Of a stretch of 64,000 nt of DNA, positions 49,632 to 59,363 are shown piece after piece; within the stretch, counting starts at the first letter, position 1, and every line of letters starts with the position of its first letter. Origin of the DNA: Kushneria avicenniae (GTDB lineage Bacteria > Pseudomonadota > Gammaproteobacteria > Pseudomonadales > Halomonadaceae); contig NZ_FOLY01000002.1 of the NCBI RefSeq assembly GCF_900112585.1, positions 558,001-622,000 of the forward strand. Direction: 5' to 3'. The notes under the pieces were generated by a model. That model was given only the letters and a program-made list of their open reading frames with translations. It did no database searches and had not been told where the DNA came from. Position numbers and translations under genes: made by a program.

Positions 49632-51575
49632 ATGGGAAGTTATCTGAGGCGCATGAGTATCGGCTCACGCCTGGCGCTGATCATCGGTCTGGCAGCTGTT
49701 GCAGGCTTTGTTGCATTGAGCTGGGGCTTATCATCTTCAAGTGCCCGTGCGCTTCGTGAGCAGGCCGCGAGTAGCATGCAACAACAGACGCAGCAGTTTA
49801 CCGATTCCGTTGCGCTTTTCGATCAGAGCCTGCAACAGCAGAGTGCGCGCTTTTTAAAGCTGTTTCAGACCGACGGTCTGGCCCCGCCCTTTGTGCTCGA
49901 TGCTGATCAGACCATGGAGATCAATGCTCGTCAGACGCCGTTGTTGATGGACCAGCGTGGAGTGATCAACATGGACACTCAGAGGGTGGATGACTTTACC
50001 CAGCGTACTGGCACACCGATTACCATTTTTGCCCGCACCGGTGATGATTTTGTGCGGGTGAATACTTCTCTCAAAAATGATCAGGGCGCTCGTGCCATAG
50101 GCACGCTGCTTGATCGCAATGGCGCAAGCTATCGTGCCCTGATGGAAAACCGTGTCTACTCGGGAATTGCCACGCTGTTTGGCACGCCCTACATCACTCG
50201 CTATGAGCCCATTCATGACGCCCAGGGGCGTGTGGTGGGGGCGAGCTTTATCGGGGTGGACATTACCGAAGATCTGGAGAGCTTCAAGGCCCGGGTGCGT
50301 GCGCTGAGTATCGGAGATAACGGTTACTTCATGATCATCAATGCCGACAATGGCAGTGTGGTCGCCGGTAGCGACAGCGAGGGTCATTCCCTGAACGATG
50401 TGCTTGATGTCGAGGGCAACCCTGCCTTCAAGCCGCTTTTTGAAGGGCAGCGTGGCCTTTTTGAATATCAACTGGCCAATCAGGATCATTCACGCCGCAC
50501 CACTTATTTCATGCAATACCCTGACTGGCAATGGATCGTAACGGCCACGGCCATCAATGATGATATCGATGGGCAGATTGCTACCGCGCGCAACTGGTCT
50601 TTGCTGATAGCGCTGGGACTGGCGCTGGCGGCGGCGCTGGGCGTTTATATCATGCTGCGCCGCAGTCTGAGCAACCCGCTGGCGCGGGTACAGGGAATGG
50701 CCGGTCATCTGGCCAGCGGCGATCTAAGGCAGCATCTCGATAGCCATCGCAGGGACGAAATCGGCGCATTGGTTGGTGCCATGAACGGTATCAGTGACGG
50801 GTTGCGCGATATTGTCACTCGTGTGCGCCAGTCGGTGGAGAGCATCGGCCACGCTTCGGGTGAAATTGCCAGTGGCAACATGGATCTGTCGCGTCGTACC
50901 GAAAGCCAGGCTGCCAGTCTCGAGCAGACGGCGGCCAGCATCGAAGAGCTGACCGCCACCGTTCGTCAGAACACCGAGCGTGCCCGACAGGGAGACGCCA
51001 TGGCTGAAGAGGTGGTGACGTCTGCAAGAGAAGGGCAGCAGCGCCTTGGGCGTGCCATGGTAACGCTCAGGGACCTAGACGCTACTGCCTCGAAAATGTC
51101 CGACATTATTGCCACCATTGACGGCATTGCCTTTCAGACCAACCTGCTGGCGCTCAATGCCTCGGTCGAGGCCGCCCGTGCCGGTGCCCACGGCCGAGGT
51201 TTTACCGTGGTGGCCGATGAGGTCAGGCGTCTGGCGACCCGCTGCAGCGAGGCTTCTGCCGATATCGGTCAGCTGATTCGCCATACCATCGAAGAGGTCA
51301 CTACCGGCAACGCGCATATTCAGCAAAGCGGCGAGCAGATCGAGGAGATCACTGCGCGCATGGAGCGTCTCGGGCTGATCGTCAAGGAGATCAGTCACGC
51401 CAGCGAAGAGCAGCTGGAAGGCATTGAGCAGGTCAGCAGCGCCCTGGCGACGCTGGATGAAACCACACAGCATAACGCCGCGCTGGTCGAGCAGTCGGCC
51501 GCTGCCTCGGGCCATCTGGACGAGCAGGCCCGCAGACTCGGCGAGGTTGTACGGGTCTTTCATCTGCCGGCCTGA
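49632..51575 (+). CDS. Methyl-accepting chemotaxis protein with periplasmic Cache domain
   Basis: 647-residue chemoreceptor. TM1 is at about 14-34, followed by a large periplasmic double-Cache-like domain (YITRYEPIHDAQGRVVGASF, IGDNGYFMIINADNG), TM2 at about 320-340, a HAMP domain (SNPLARVQGMAGHLASGDL) and a signalling domain with the hairpin tip IDGIAFQTNLLALNASVEAA. There is no C-terminal CheR/CheB pentapeptide. The ligand is unknown. The start at 49632 is supported by MGSYLRRMSIGSRLAL; no strong ribosome site is seen. No other chemotaxis genes lie nearby. Confidence 0.92.
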   Translation: MGSYLRRMSIGSRLALIIGLAAVAGFVALSWGLSSSSARALREQAASSMQQQTQQFTDSVALFDQSLQQQSARFLKLFQTDGLAPPFVLDADQTMEINARQTPLLMDQRGVINMDTQRVDDFTQRTGTPITIFARTGDDFVRVNTSLKNDQGARAIGTLLDRNGASYRALMENRVYSGIATLFGTPYITRYEPIHDAQGRVVGASFIGVDITEDLESFKARVRALSIGDNGYFMIINADNGSVVAGSDSEGHSLNDVLDVEGNPAFKPLFEGQRGLFEYQLANQDHSRRTTYFMQYPDWQWIVTATAINDDIDGQIATARNWSLLIALGLALAAALGVYIMLRRSLSNPLARVQGMAGHLASGDLRQHLDSHRRDEIGALVGAMNGISDGLRDIVTRVRQSVESIGHASGEIASGNMDLSRRTESQAASLEQTAASIEELTATVRQNTERARQGDAMAEEVVTSAREGQQRLGRAMVTLRDLDATASKMSDIIATIDGIAFQTNLLALNASVEAARAGAHGRGFTVVADEVRRLATRCSEASADIGQLIRHTIEEVTTGNAHIQQSGEQIEEITARMERLGLIVKEISHASEEQLEGIEQVSSALATLDETTQHNAALVEQSAAASGHLDEQARRLGEVVRVFHLPA

Positions 51576-51629
51576 CATTTCCCTGATTTCCCGGCTGCAA
51601 TTGCCGGGTCTGTGCCGTACCATCGTCTC

Positions 51630-51655
51630 CAGGTATGATACCTGCCTCTGGCAGG
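51630..51655. repeat. Overlapping palindrome and hairpin upstream of ftsK
   Basis: CAGGTAT-G-ATACCTG (51630-51644) is a perfect 15-base palindrome; its end overlaps a second stem, CCTGCC (51641-51646) and GGCAGG (51650-51655), around TCT. The two are mutually exclusive as RNA structures. No T-tract follows, so this does not look like a terminator for the chemoreceptor gene. Confidence 0.6.
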
Positions 51656-51759
51656 GTGTGACCTGATGTCATTACCCTGCCAATATGCCTTTATCAGGCC
51701 TTCGAACGCTTCATCAGAGTACAGCCATAACACTCGCATGAGTGCAGGGGGGATGGCCG

Positions 51760-54700
51760 TTGAGCGCCAGCAAGTCCAGACAGTCGCAGTCACAGGCCCG
51801 TCGCAGCAAAAGCGGCGCCAGCCCGCGGAAAACGCGCCAAAGCGCCACAGCACAGCGCTCCCGACAGCGTGTGACCAAAGCACGGGATAATGCCCGCCAT
51901 TTCAGTGCCCGACTTCAGGGCGCCGCCAAGGAAGGGGTCGCCATCGTCATGCTGGCGCTTTGCGCCTTTCTGCTGCTGGCGCTTTTCAGTTACATGCCGG
52001 CCGATCCCAGCTGGTCGCACAGCGGCCCGGATCAGCAGGTGACCAACTGGATGGGGCCTGTCGGCGCATGGCTTTCCGATGTCCTTTATTCCCTGTTCGG
52101 CGCCAGCGCGCTGTGGGCGCCCGGCATGCTGGGGCTGGGTGCCTGGCGGCTGATGCGGACGAAGGAAGCCCACGTCGTCTGGGACCCCGTGGCGCTGGCC
52201 GTACGCGGTGGTGGACTGCTGCTGGTGATGCTGGCCACCTGTAACGTGGGGGCGCTGCATTTTCAGGACGCCAGTAGCGACCTGCCCTACGGATCGGGCG
52301 GCATTATCGGTGAGGGCGTCTCGGCGGCGCTGGCATCGCTGGTAGGCCGACACGGCACCACGCTGCTGTCGCTGGCAGCGTTTCTGTGTGGCATGCCGCT
52401 TCTGACCGGCATGTCCTGGTTTTCCATTATCGATGAAGCCGGCAACGGCATCTGGCGGGGCGTACGCTGGTGTGCACGTCGACTGGGCATGGCCGGCGCG
52501 CAGATTGGCAGTGCAGGCACGAAGCTCCGGGAGCGCCGCCGTGAGATGGCACAGGAGCGTCGTGAGGCTTATCTGGCCGCTCAGGCAGAGGACGAGTTCG
52601 ACTTCGGCCACGACGATGACGACGTCGATACCGGCATGAGAGCGGATGTCGACGATGCCCGCCCCCGACGTGAACGAAGTGGCCTGTTGAGTCGCTTCAT
52701 GCCCGGACGTCGAGACGATGCTCATGACGACGAAGACTTCTTCGAGGATGAGGCAGCGCCGGAGACGTCAGCACACCAGTCACGTCATCGCGGTCCCGAT
52801 GACATCCCGGCACCGGTTTCCAGCATGCATACCGGTGATGATGACATTCCCTGGGAGCAGCCCTACGAGTCCCCCTCGGCGCGTGAAACGGCCCGTAAAG
52901 ACCGCGCGCCTGCACAGCCGGCCCCTGCAGTGGACGAGCCGCGCGCTCCGGCAGATACCCCCGAGAGCGCCTCATCGGAAGCGCCGCTGACCCCATCCTC
53001 GAAAGCCAGTGACGTGAGTCTGCGTACCGATTCAGCGGTAGCGTCTGCATCTGCCTTCGACGCTGCGGCGCCTTCACCGACGCCGTCTGCCGATGAAAGG
53101 GATTCTTTTGGAACACCGCCTGTAGAGGAACCGCTGGTTCGTCCTGTAGAAGAGGATGAGGCTGCTTCCAACGCGGTAGAAGACGACGCTGGCGATAACG
53201 TGCGCGCAGCAGATGTGCCGGCGCCCGAGCAGGCACCACAGCAGCCGATGGAAACGCCTCGACCGGCCGCGTCACCGTCCCATGACGTCACGCGTCGCAG
53301 GATTCCGGAGGTCATTCCCGAGCCGCGTCTGGCCGAGGATGACGACGACAGTTCTGATATTCCGGCAGCGCCGGCGTTCGAGCCAGCCGAGCGTGAGCCG
53401 CAGAGAGTGTCAGCCGACAGCGCCTTTAAACATGACGCGCCGGTACCGCCTCGGCCTGCCGAGCCCACGCCGAAAGACATGACGCTGGAGGACGTAACCT
53501 CCGCTGGGGAGCACACCACCTCGCCGGTCGATGATCTGCAGGATCAGAAGAACGAGGGCCCGGTGTTGAGCTGGGAAGATGATGAGCCCGAACTCTCGAC
53601 GCCGCTGAGCGCGCGTGAAGAGATCGAGCCATCGGCCGGCGCTTCTGCGGCCTCGACGCTGACCTTTGAAGACGACGATGATCAGCACACGGCTTCGACG
53701 GCACCTGCAGCGTTTGAGGCGGCACCGTCGCCATCTTCTCCGCAGGCGCCGACGCCATCAGTGCCGGAAGAGCCGGTCGCTGTACCCTTTGATGAGCGCG
53801 CCACTGACACATCGGAAAGCGTTGCCCCTCCCGCACCGCGTCCGGCGCCGGAGAGCGATGTGGATGACAGTAGCCCCACACTCTGGACCGTGCAGCAGAT
53901 GCAGACCCAGCGTCCGGCACACGACTCCGACGATGAGCCGCTGGGCGAGCTGCCGTCCCTGTCGCTTCTGACGCCGCCATCATCCCACGAGCCGACCTAT
54001 ACCGAAGAGCAGCTTCAGGAGATGGCCGAGCTTCTGGAAGTGCGCCTGCGCGAATACGGCGTCAAGGCGGAGGTGGTGGACACCTGGCCCGGCCCCGTCA
54101 TCACACGCTTCGAGATCAAGCCGGCCCCCGGGGTGAAGGTTTCCAAAATCAGCAATCTGGCCAAGGACCTGGCGCGCTCGCTGATGGTCAAGAGTGTGCG
54201 TGTGGTCGAGATCATTCCGGGGCGCCCGACGGTCGGTATCGAGATTCCCAACCCCAATCGGGCGATGATCCGCCTGCGGGAAGTATTTGATTCCGATGTC
54301 TATCAGGATGCCGGTTCCCCGGTCACGGTGGCGCTGGGTCAGGACATCGGCGGCAATCCGGTCGTGGCCAACCTGAACAAGATGCCGCACCTGTTGGTGG
54401 CGGGCACCACGGGCTCGGGCAAGTCGGTCGGCGTCAATGCCATGCTGATCTCGATGCTTTTGAAGGCCACGCCTGATGAAGTGCGCATGATCATGGTGGA
54501 CCCCAAGATGCTGGAACTGTCGGTCTACGATGGTATTCCGCATCTGCTGGCCCCGGTCGTCACCGACATGAAGGAGGCCGCCAACGCGCTGCGCTGGTGT
54601 GTGGCCGAAATGGAGCGTCGCTACAAGCTGATGGCGGCCATGGGTGTGCGCAACCTGGCCGGCTTCAATGCGCGTATCGACGAGGCGACCGCGGCCGGCG

Positions 54701-55443
54701 CGCAGATTGCCGACCCGCTCTGGGAGCCCCAGCCCTGGGAGATGCACGAGCAGCCGCCGGTGCTGGAAAAGCTGCCCTACATCGTGGTGGTCATCGACGA
54801 ATTTGCTGACATGTTCATGATCGTGGGCAAAAAGGTTGAGGAACTGATCGCACGTATCGCCCAGAAGGCGCGTGCCGCCGGCATTCACCTGATTCTGGCC
54901 ACCCAGCGCCCATCAGTGGACGTGGTGACCGGTCTGATCAAGGCCAACATCCCCACGCGCATGGCCTTCCAGGTGTCCTCACGCATCGATTCGCGCACGA
55001 TTCTGGACCAGGGCGGCGCCGAGCACCTGCTCGGTCATGGTGACATGCTCTACCTGCCTGCCGGTGCCGGTATCCCCATGCGCGTACACGGCGCCTTCGT
55101 GGATGACGATGAGGTGCATCGCGTGGTCGATGACTGGAAGCGTCGCGGCGAGCCCGAGTATATCGATGAAATTCTCTCCGGCGGTGTTTCTGCCGATGCG
55201 CTGGCGGGGCTTGAAGCCGAAGGGGAAGGCAACGATGATCCGGAGCAGGATGCACTTTACGATGAAGCGGTGGCCTATGTGACTGAATCACGTCGCGCTT
55301 CGATCTCTTCGGTCCAGCGTCGTTTCAAGATTGGTTACAATCGTGCTGCTCGACTCGTCGAGGCAATGGAAATGGCCGGTGTGGTGTCCTCCATGGGCAG
55401 CAATGGTGCCCGGGAGGTGCTGGCATCCCCGCCGGCACACTGA
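51760..55443 (+). CDS. ftsK: DNA translocase FtsK
   Basis: Septum-anchored DNA pump that clears chromosome ends and activates XerCD at dif. The product has 1227 residues from TTG at 51760, seven bases after GGGGGGA; GTG at 51742 is possible. Four membrane helices lie at about 55-235, followed by a linker of about 460 residues rich in Ala, Pro, Asp, Glu and Ser, then the RecA-like motor (Walker [15 protein letters not shown], Walker [13 protein letters not shown]) and the gamma winged helix ([20 protein letters not shown]) that reads KOPS. lolA and rarA follow in the usual order. Confidence 0.97.
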   Translation: MSASKSRQSQSQARRSKSGASPRKTRQSATAQRSRQRVTKARDNARHFSARLQGAAKEGVAIVMLALCAFLLLALFSYMPADPSWSHSGPDQQVTNWMGPVGAWLSDVLYSLFGASALWAPGMLGLGAWRLMRTKEAHVVWDPVALAVRGGGLLLVMLATCNVGALHFQDASSDLPYGSGGIIGEGVSAALASLVGRHGTTLLSLAAFLCGMPLLTGMSWFSIIDEAGNGIWRGVRWCARRLGMAGAQIGSAGTKLRERRREMAQERREAYLAAQAEDEFDFGHDDDDVDTGMRADVDDARPRRERSGLLSRFMPGRRDDAHDDEDFFEDEAAPETSAHQSRHRGPDDIPAPVSSMHTGDDDIPWEQPYESPSARETARKDRAPAQPAPAVDEPRAPADTPESASSEAPLTPSSKASDVSLRTDSAVASASAFDAAAPSPTPSADERDSFGTPPVEEPLVRPVEEDEAASNAVEDDAGDNVRAADVPAPEQAPQQPMETPRPAASPSHDVTRRRIPEVIPEPRLAEDDDDSSDIPAAPAFEPAEREPQRVSADSAFKHDAPVPPRPAEPTPKDMTLEDVTSAGEHTTSPVDDLQDQKNEGPVLSWEDDEPELSTPLSAREEIEPSAGASAASTLTFEDDDDQHTASTAPAAFEAAPSPSSPQAPTPSVPEEPVAVPFDERATDTSESVAPPAPRPAPESDVDDSSPTLWTVQQMQTQRPAHDSDDEPLGELPSLSLLTPPSSHEPTYTEEQLQEMAELLEVRLREYGVKAEVVDTWPGPVITRFEIKPAPGVKVSKISNLAKDLARSLMVKSVRVVEIIPGRPTVGIEIPNPNRAMIRLREVFDSDVYQDAGSPVTVALGQDIGGNPVVANLNKMPHLLVAGTTGSGKSVGVNAMLISMLLKATPDEVRMIMVDPKMLELSVYDGIPHLLAPVVTDMKEAANALRWCVAEMERRYKLMAAMGVRNLAGFNARIDEATAAGAQIADPLWEPQPWEMHEQPPVLEKLPYIVVVIDEFADMFMIVGKKVEELIARIAQKARAAGIHLILATQRPSVDVVTGLIKANIPTRMAFQVSSRIDSRTILDQGGAEHLLGHGDMLYLPAGAGIPMRVHGAFVDDDEVHRVVDDWKRRGEPEYIDEILSGGVSADALAGLEAEGEGNDDPEQDALYDEAVAYVTESRRASISSVQRRFKIGYNRAARLVEAMEMAGVVSSMGSNGAREVLASPPAH

Positions 55444-55461
55444 TGGCGCGATCCATGGCGT

Positions 55462-55519
55462 CTCGCTGAATCTTAAGTTTCAGCGAGGCGGTCGTTAGAA
55501 CCTGCCTTTCAATGGCAGG
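55462..55519. repeat. Two tandem stem-loops between ftsK and lolA
   Basis: CTCGCTGAA (55462-55470) and TTCAGCGAG (55479-55487) form a nine-bp stem; CCTGCC (55501-55506) and GGCAGG (55514-55519) form another. Neither is followed by a T-tract. They may limit read-through or protect the ftsK transcript end. The second repeats the CCTGCC/GGCAGG arms seen upstream of ftsK. Confidence 0.5.
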
Positions 55520-55567
55520 TCAAAGGGACACCACGGCACGCTCTGCCAACAAGGACAGGATGTTTTG

Positions 55568-56230
55568 ATGACACTGATGACTCATGGCCGTAAAGGCCTT
55601 GCCCGTAAACTGGGTCTGACAGGGGCTGCCCTCATGGCGGCCTGCATGACGCTGCCTGCTCAGGCAGCCTCCAGCGATGCCGAGCGACTGACGTCACTGC
55701 TCAAACCGCTCAAGACCTATTCGGCTGATTTCAATCAGCAGATCGCCAGCGGCGGCGGCAGTCTGCAAAACGCTAGTGGTCACATGTGGCTGTCGCGTCC
55801 GGGACGCTTCAACTGGGAGGTTTCCGACCCCTATCGTCAGACCGTGGTGTCCGACGGGCAGAAGGTCTATCTCTATGATCCCGATCTCGAGCAGGTCAGC
55901 ATTCGCCCGCTGGATCAGCGCGTTACTCATACGCCAGCACTTCTGCTTTCAGGGCAGGCCAGTGAGCTGACCGAAAATTACAACGTATCACGGCGCCAGC
56001 AGGGAACCACCGAGTTCTTTGCACTCTCGCCGCGCTCCAACGACACGCTGTTCGAATCGCTTGAGCTGGTGTTCAACAACGAGCGTCTCTCCGGCATCGA
56101 CCTGACCGATGGCACCGGCCAGCGTACGGAAATTTCGTTTCGCAACATCGAGGTCAATCCCGACATCAGCCAGTCGCAGTTTCAGTTCAAGATCCCGGAA
56201 GGGGCTGACGTGATGCGTGAAGGTACCTGA
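55568..56230 (+). CDS. lolA: Outer-membrane lipoprotein carrier protein LolA
   Basis: Periplasmic chaperone that ferries lipoproteins from LolCDE to LolB. The 220-residue precursor has a signal peptide ending near residue 33 (MTLPAQA). The mature part shows GHMWLSRPGRFNWEVSDPY, where a conserved Arg closes the cavity, and LYDPDLEQVSIRPL. The ATG at 55568 is preferred over the adjoining TTG. rarA begins 57 bases later. Confidence 0.95.
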   Translation: MTLMTHGRKGLARKLGLTGAALMAACMTLPAQAASSDAERLTSLLKPLKTYSADFNQQIASGGGSLQNASGHMWLSRPGRFNWEVSDPYRQTVVSDGQKVYLYDPDLEQVSIRPLDQRVTHTPALLLSGQASELTENYNVSRRQQGTTEFFALSPRSNDTLFESLELVFNNERLSGIDLTDGTGQRTEISFRNIEVNPDISQSQFQFKIPEGADVMREGT

Positions 56231-56287
56231 TGGAGCTTGCATGATCTGTCATGATGGAGGCATGACCCGCACAAAGGTGCCTTTCTC

Positions 56288-57637
56288 ATGAGTGATCTGT
56301 TTGATCGTGACGCGCCGCCCGGGCAACCGTTGGCGGCGCGCTTGCGTCCGGCCCGGCTGGAAGACTACATCGGCCAGTCCCATCTGCTGGGGGCGGACCG
56401 ACCTCTGACGCGAGCGCTGGCGCGGGATCAGCTCTATTCGATGATCCTGTGGGGGCCACCCGGCGTTGGCAAGACCACGCTGGCACGGTTGATCGCGGGC
56501 TATACCCGCTCGCATTTTGCCACGCTTTCGGCCGTGTCGGCGGGGGTCAAGGAGATTCGTGCCGCGGCATTCGAGGCACAGCAGCGTGGCCAGACCGGGC
56601 AGCGCACGCTGCTGTTCGTCGATGAGGTGCATCGCTTCAACAAGGCGCAGCAGGACGCTTTCCTGCCGTGGGTCGAGGAGGGTGTATTCACCTTTGTCGG
56701 CGCCACCACCGAAAACCCTTCCTTTGAGCTCAACAACGCCCTGCTGTCGCGGGCGCGCGTTCATGTGCTCAAGCCGTTGAGCATGGAGGAGCTGCGTCAG
56801 GTGATCGATCGGGCGCTGATCGAGCCTGCCGGTCTGGGTGACGCCGGCATCGAGGCCTCCGACGACGTGCGCAATCTGTTGGCTCAGGCGGCCGACGGTG
56901 ATGCCCGCCGGGCACTCAACCTGCTCGAGATTGCCGCTGACATGGCAGAGGCGGGGTGTGATGGCGAGAGATCGGTGCTGTCGCAGGCCGTGATCGAGGA
57001 GGTGCTGGGTGAAAGTACCCGGCGCCTCGATCGCGGCGGCGATCTCTTTTACGACCAGATTTCGGCGCTGCACAAATCGGTGCGCGGCAGCGCCCCGGAT
57101 GCTGCCCTTTACTGGTACTGTCGCATGCTCGATGGCGGGGCGGACCCGCTTTATATCGCCCGCCGCGTGGTGCGCATGGCCAGTGAAGAGATCGGCAATG
57201 CCGATCCTCGAGCGCTGCGTCTGGCGCTCGATGGCTGGGAGGTTCAGGAGCGTCTGGGCAGCCCGGAAGGCGAGCTTGCCGTCGCTCAGGCCATTCTCTA
57301 TATCGCCAGCGCCGCGAAGAGCAATGCCGCCTATGTTGCCTACAATCAGGCGCGTGCGCATGTGGCCTCGACGCCCGGCCATGAAGTGCCGGTACATCTG
57401 CGTAATGCTCCCACGTCCCTGATGAAATCGCTGGGGTACGGGCATGAATATCGCTATGCCCATGACGAGCCGCACGCCTATGCCGCCGGTGAAACCTATT
57501 TTCCCGAGCCGCTGGTGGGCACCCGCTATTATCAGCCGGTGGAGCGCGGTCTTGAAAAACGCATTGCCGAAAAGCTGGAGTGGCTGGAAGGGCTTGACCG
57601 GGCTGCGACGCATCGACGCAGCGGCGAATCATCATGA
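56288..57637 (+). CDS. rarA: Replication-associated recombination protein RarA (MgsA)
   Basis: AAA+ ATPase acting at stalled replication forks, with a clamp-loader-like fold. The 449-residue product has Walker A GPPGVGKTT (56-64), Walker B LLFVDEVHRFN (about 112-122) and the GATTENPSFELN sensor region, with the C-terminal MgsA tetramerisation domain (LRNAPTSLMKSLGYG). In other gammaproteobacteria serS usually follows; here it does not. Confidence 0.96.
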   Translation: MSDLFDRDAPPGQPLAARLRPARLEDYIGQSHLLGADRPLTRALARDQLYSMILWGPPGVGKTTLARLIAGYTRSHFATLSAVSAGVKEIRAAAFEAQQRGQTGQRTLLFVDEVHRFNKAQQDAFLPWVEEGVFTFVGATTENPSFELNNALLSRARVHVLKPLSMEELRQVIDRALIEPAGLGDAGIEASDDVRNLLAQAADGDARRALNLLEIAADMAEAGCDGERSVLSQAVIEEVLGESTRRLDRGGDLFYDQISALHKSVRGSAPDAALYWYCRMLDGGADPLYIARRVVRMASEEIGNADPRALRLALDGWEVQERLGSPEGELAVAQAILYIASAAKSNAAYVAYNQARAHVASTPGHEVPVHLRNAPTSLMKSLGYGHEYRYAHDEPHAYAAGETYFPEPLVGTRYYQPVERGLEKRIAEKLEWLEGLDRAATHRRSGESS

Positions 57638-57648
57638 GAAAGTATTAA

Positions 57649-57685
57649 CGCGCCATGGCGGCCATCTCATGCCCGCCATGGCGCG
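57649..57685. repeat. Perfect 13-bp inverted repeat after rarA
   Basis: Arms 57649-57661 and 57673-57685 are perfect reverse complements around an 11-base loop, 11 bases after the rarA stop. Each arm contains the self-complementary CGCCATGGCG. No T-tract follows. The remaining 146 bases up to the next gene contain nothing recognisable. Confidence 0.6.
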
Positions 57686-57831
57686 ATCGAGGCCGTGTCT
57701 AACGCGGGCACGGGCCTGCTGGCTGTGGCGGGTATTAAATTTTCTGAACCCCGTATGCGACCAAAGTCAGTGGCGTGCGCCTTCAAAAAGCACAAGACTG
57801 GTATCTCGTCAAATCTGCCGGAGACGCCGCC

Positions 57832-58383
57832 ATGCTCAAGTTGACCCAGCTTCGCCAGGATCATGCGCATATGGCCCGACTGCTTCATGTGCTATCGCTG
57901 CAGCATCGTTATCTTGTGACCGGAGAGCGCCCCAGCTTTCGCCTCATGCGTGAAGCCTGTGATTACATCATGGACTACATGAATGATTACATCGTGCCGC
58001 TGGAGACACTCTGCGGAAATCGCCTGACCGAGCGCGGCGCGCATACCGGACAGGAAATCTGCGAGCTGGCCGGTGAGTATCGCGAACTCAGGCAGCGCCT
58101 GAGACATCTGGAAGATGATCTCGACAATATCCTGATGGACGCCATCATGCCCATGACGCTGTTTGGTGAGCGCCTCAAGACTTATCTGGACGCGCATCGG
58201 CATGTGTTGCGCATGGAGCGTGAGCATCTGTTCCCGCTGCTGGATGCAGGTCTTGATGAAGACGAATACGTCGAGCTGCGCGATACCCTGCCGCTTCAGG
58301 CCCGTACGCAGCTGGCGCGTCTGCAGCAGGAGTATCCGGACCTCTACGCCGAGTTTCGCAACATTCGCCCGGCAGTCGCCTGA
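57832..58383 (+). CDS. Hemerythrin-like helical protein with degenerate ligand set
   Basis: 183-residue helical protein resembling bacterial hemerythrin-like (HHE) proteins: the first helix LTQLRQDHAHMARLLHVL and last helix AHRHVLRMEREHLFPLLD carry ligand-like His and Glu. The second helix, where an HHxxE motif is expected, reads YMNDYIVPLETLC and lacks the histidines. A di-iron site therefore looks incomplete. The ATG at 57832 with GGAG eight bases upstream is chosen. It ends before a strong hairpin. Confidence 0.75.
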   Translation: MLKLTQLRQDHAHMARLLHVLSLQHRYLVTGERPSFRLMREACDYIMDYMNDYIVPLETLCGNRLTERGAHTGQEICELAGEYRELRQRLRHLEDDLDNILMDAIMPMTLFGERLKTYLDAHRHVLRMEREHLFPLLDAGLDEDEYVELRDTLPLQARTQLARLQQEYPDLYAEFRNIRPAVA

Positions 58384-58468
58384 GTGCCGGCTCACCGGGC
58401 GCAGGCCCGGCCTTCCAAGCCAACGACAGTCCACGCAGCGACAGGGCAGGAAACGACGGTACAGACAT

Positions 58469-58504
58469 GAGCGAGGCGGCATCGATATGCCGCCTCGCTC
58501 CTTT
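58469..58504. terminator. Probable terminator between convergent hemerythrin-like and DsrE-like genes
   Basis: A perfect 14-bp stem (58469-58482 with 58487-58500) on CGAT, followed by CTTT. The stem is very strong but the T-tract weak; its position between convergent gene ends supports the call. Confidence 0.65.
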
Positions 58505-58534
58505 GTCATTTTCCCTGGTCACCGTGTCGGATAC

Positions 58535-59119
58535 TTAAAGCCGCTCGTAGGCGTACCCTTCATTGCCGTAGATGGCCAGCGTGCTCAGCGCCGAGGGGGT
58601 AATGGCGATGTCGTCATTGACTTCGGAATCGGCGATCTTCCAGTGGCTGAGGACCTGACCACAGACGGCCACCTGAACGCCTGCCTTTTTCAGGGCACTG
58701 ACCAGTGCCACATTGGGATTTTCAAGCCCGAACCATTTTTCATAAAGCTCGGAATTCACCACGCTGCGTGTCGCGTTGCCATGAATGATGGCCACAAACT
58801 CCAGGTTCTCCAGCGGCACGCCGGCATCGGCAAAGACATTGACGGCGCGGGCCACGCGCATCAGTCCCGGGTTGATGATGCGCGGATCATCGCTTTCGCT
58901 GACCACATCAAAGATCACTCGGTAGTGCTTGTCAGGGTCCGGCACATCTACCGTGTCATGACGATCGGCGATGCCGCCGAATTTTTCGATCGCGGGAAAG
59001 CGGGCATGATCGAGTCCCGCTTCCGGCTTGCGAGGCATGATCGCGGCAAAAATCACCATGAGAAGGGCGGCAGCTACCAGTGCCGTCAGCATCCAGTACC
59101 GCTTGAGAAGAGTCACCAT
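58535..59119 (-). CDS. Membrane-anchored DsrE/DsrF-like protein
   Basis: 194-residue protein with one N-terminal membrane helix (MLTALVAAALLMVIFAAIM, residues 10-28) and a periplasmic or exposed DsrE-like domain (YRVIFDVVSESDDPRII, NVFADAGVPLENLEFVAIIHG, VQVAVCGQVLSHWKI). One Cys sits where DsrE proteins have their reactive cysteine. Role unknown; sulphur handling is only an inference from the fold. The ATG at 59119 follows AGGGA. Divergent from trmA. Confidence 0.82.
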   Translation of the reverse strand: MVTLLKRYWMLTALVAAALLMVIFAAIMPRKPEAGLDHARFPAIEKFGGIADRHDTVDVPDPDKHYRVIFDVVSESDDPRIINPGLMRVARAVNVFADAGVPLENLEFVAIIHGNATRSVVNSELYEKWFGLENPNVALVSALKKAGVQVAVCGQVLSHWKIADSEVNDDIAITPSALSTLAIYGNEGYAYERL

Positions 59120-59363
59120 GTCGAGTCCCTGAAATCGAAAAGCATTGTGGTTGTGTGACAAAAGCGCGCCTGATGGGGCAACGGTCGAGGTATAGCCAAC
59201 AGGGCGTGGCGAGTCTACCGATTTCGTCAGGGCAGTGCAGTGTCGTCCCGGTTGTCGCCGGGCAATGGACCGTATCGACACTTGAGCTGCGTCGGCCAGG
59301 CGCTACACTGGCGAGCTCTTTCATCATGACCGTTATTGCAACGGCCGGACCAGGTATTTCACA

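Noticed and set aside
51576-51759. LexA box controlling ftsK
   Set aside because: No CTGT-N8-ACAG sequence was seen; the palindrome here has a different core.
52600-53960. Repetitive acidic Pro/Ala region in ftsK as a possible insertion or frameshift
   Set aside because: The reading frame is continuous, and long low-complexity linkers between the membrane and motor domains are normal for FtsK.
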